From JAIRNF01 sp031550925 (GTDB lineage Bacteria > Bacteroidota > Bacteroidia > Bacteroidales > UBA932), in the NCBI GenBank assembly GCA_031550925.1, contig JAVBOE010000057.1, positions 1 to 25,555 on the forward strand: a DNA stretch of 25,555 nt. The letters run 5' to 3'. A model generated the notes under the pieces. The model ran no database searches and had not been told where the DNA came from. It worked only from the letters and a program-made list of their open reading frames with translations. This document shows, piece after piece, positions 24,714 through 25,555 of the stretch. Numbering within the stretch: position 1 is the first letter of the stretch; every line of letters starts with the position of its first letter. A program made the position numbers and the translations under genes.

Positions 24714-25555
24714 ATGAAATGGAAAACCTTATTGCTTTTAATAATTTTTATCAGCACCGGCTATATACTGTATGCTGATACCTATAAGCTAACACTTAAT
24801 GTTGGTTTAAGGACAAAGGAACATCGAATGGAGTCTTGTGGTAATAAGAATCGTTTTGAGGTTTGGGCTACTTATGCTGATAACACAAGTGGAATTATTT
24901 GGCAGGATCATATTACATCAAGCTATAATGATGGAACATGGGTATATTTCGGACCACAAACTGTCACTGTCTCTAAGCGTATAATAAAAATTGAGATAAA
25001 AGGCTGGCATTGGGACGATCCTACCTTCGGAGGCTGTAAACAAAGAGGTAGCGGAACAACCAGCCAAACTATTTACCAAACTGACTATCCATGTTTTGAA
25101 AAGACGCTCACCGGAAAATTCATGGGAGGATATGATAACGGTAGCTACTTGAAAGTAAAGCTTGAAACAACCAGTATGAATTTGGAGTATTCGGGCGTTG
25201 GTGCAGGAGATACGCTGCTGCTACCCGATAAGTATTCGGCTACGATTAAACCTAAAGAAACCTATTCAAGCAGTAAGTATAAATGGGAATATCGAATACC
25301 TGAGTTTGATACAGTTGCAATGTGGGCTCCGGTAAAAAAAAGAGTTGCTTTAATATTTTGTCTCACTTATGTTGATTGGAGAGAAGACAACTGTCAATAT
25401 TGTCTACCTACCCAAACATCCAATGGTTGCAGTACAGCTACCGAAGGAGAATGGGGATATCGGGTAGACGTATCAGGAACATGGAATACGTTATCCTCAT
25501 ATAATGGAGCCGCTTCTTTGACTATCAAGGGTCTTGATTTTCCGGGCGTTGATTT
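24714..25555 (+). CDS. Secreted cysteine-containing protein of unknown function (3' partial)
   Basis: An ATG at 24714, four bases after the fibronectin-like gene, opens a frame that runs off the window end with at least 280 residues. It has a signal peptide (MKWKTLLLLIIFISTGYILYA) and then beta-rich sequence. Cys residues in pairs (MESCGN, FGGCKQ, YPCFEK, then DNCQYCLP and NGCSTA) suggest disulphides in a folded extracellular protein. Trp/Tyr-rich segments (IWQDHITSSYNDGTWVYF, IEIKGWHWDD) look like sugar- or partner-binding strands. No family is recognised. It is the third gene of the operon begun at 18035. Its C-terminus, which would decide whether it carries an RHS core, a sorting signal or a toxin, is outside the window. 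Confidence 0.75.
   Translation, partial: MKWKTLLLLIIFISTGYILYADTYKLTLNVGLRTKEHRMESCGNKNRFEVWATYADNTSGIIWQDHITSSYNDGTWVYFGPQTVTVSKRIIKIEIKGWHWDDPTFGGCKQRGSGTTSQTIYQTDYPCFEKTLTGKFMGGYDNGSYLKVKLETTSMNLEYSGVGAGDTLLLPDKYSATIKPKETYSSSKYKWEYRIPEFDTVAMWAPVKKRVALIFCLTYVDWREDNCQYCLPTQTSNGCSTATEGEWGYRVDVSGTWNTLSSYNGAASLTIKGLDFPGVD

Overview
The window looks like an accessory, horizontally assembled region of a Bacteroidota (Bacteroidetes) chromosome, probably a Bacteroidales-like member. This rests on TAnnTTTG-type -7 promoter elements (TATCTTTG), mostly absent Shine-Dalgarno sites, an RteC-like protein with two HTH_17-type proteins, and Bacteroidota-style RHS proteins. No rRNA, tRNA or housekeeping gene was seen, so the species cannot be named.

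Region 1 (1-4100) is the 3' part of a DNA-targeting defence operon. It holds the tail of a probable Z1-domain protein, a DUF4420 PD-(D/E)XK nuclease-like protein and an AIPR-family protein, in overlapping frames on the + strand. A convergent Vsr mismatch endonuclease lies on the - strand. This is the tail of the MutL/MORC-like ATPase, Z1, DUF4420, AIPR and Vsr gene sets that usually include a DNA cytosine methyltransferase, which would lie left of the window. Region 2 (4100-5747) is mobile-element debris: paired promoters, direct repeats, a tyrosine recombinase cut at its 3' end and probably its 5' end, and about 0.7 kb with no convincing gene.

Region 3 (5748-16041) is a polymorphic-toxin (RHS) locus on the + strand. 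A 45-residue small ORF precedes two exported RHS proteins. The first (1422 aa) has a closed C-terminus of five InlB-B-like repeats and no core or toxin. The second (1227 aa) has a DUF6443-like start, RHS repeats, the RHS core and a JAB/JAMM-like toxin tip, followed by a lipoprotein that is probably its immunity protein. Behind it sits a promoterless orphan cassette: a second copy of the core junction, an HExxH-type tip split by a -1 frame change at a GGGAAAT heptamer, and an exported candidate immunity protein. Each cassette ends in the same type of structured terminator module, whose stems differ by compensatory changes. Tips could therefore be swapped by recombination in the core.

Region 4 (16042-18034) carries a - strand regulatory set from a mobile element: two paralogous HTH_17-like proteins and an RteC-like gene that has lost its 5' end. 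About 0.5 kb of AT-rich DNA follows. Region 5 (18035-25555) is a tightly packed + strand operon of three exported proteins: a 1532 aa beta-rich protein of unknown family, a 691 aa protein with fibronectin-III-like domains, and a third secreted protein cut by the window end. It is the best candidate here for an undescribed system, possibly an envelope partner of RHS proteins, but that link is inferred from proximity and architecture only.
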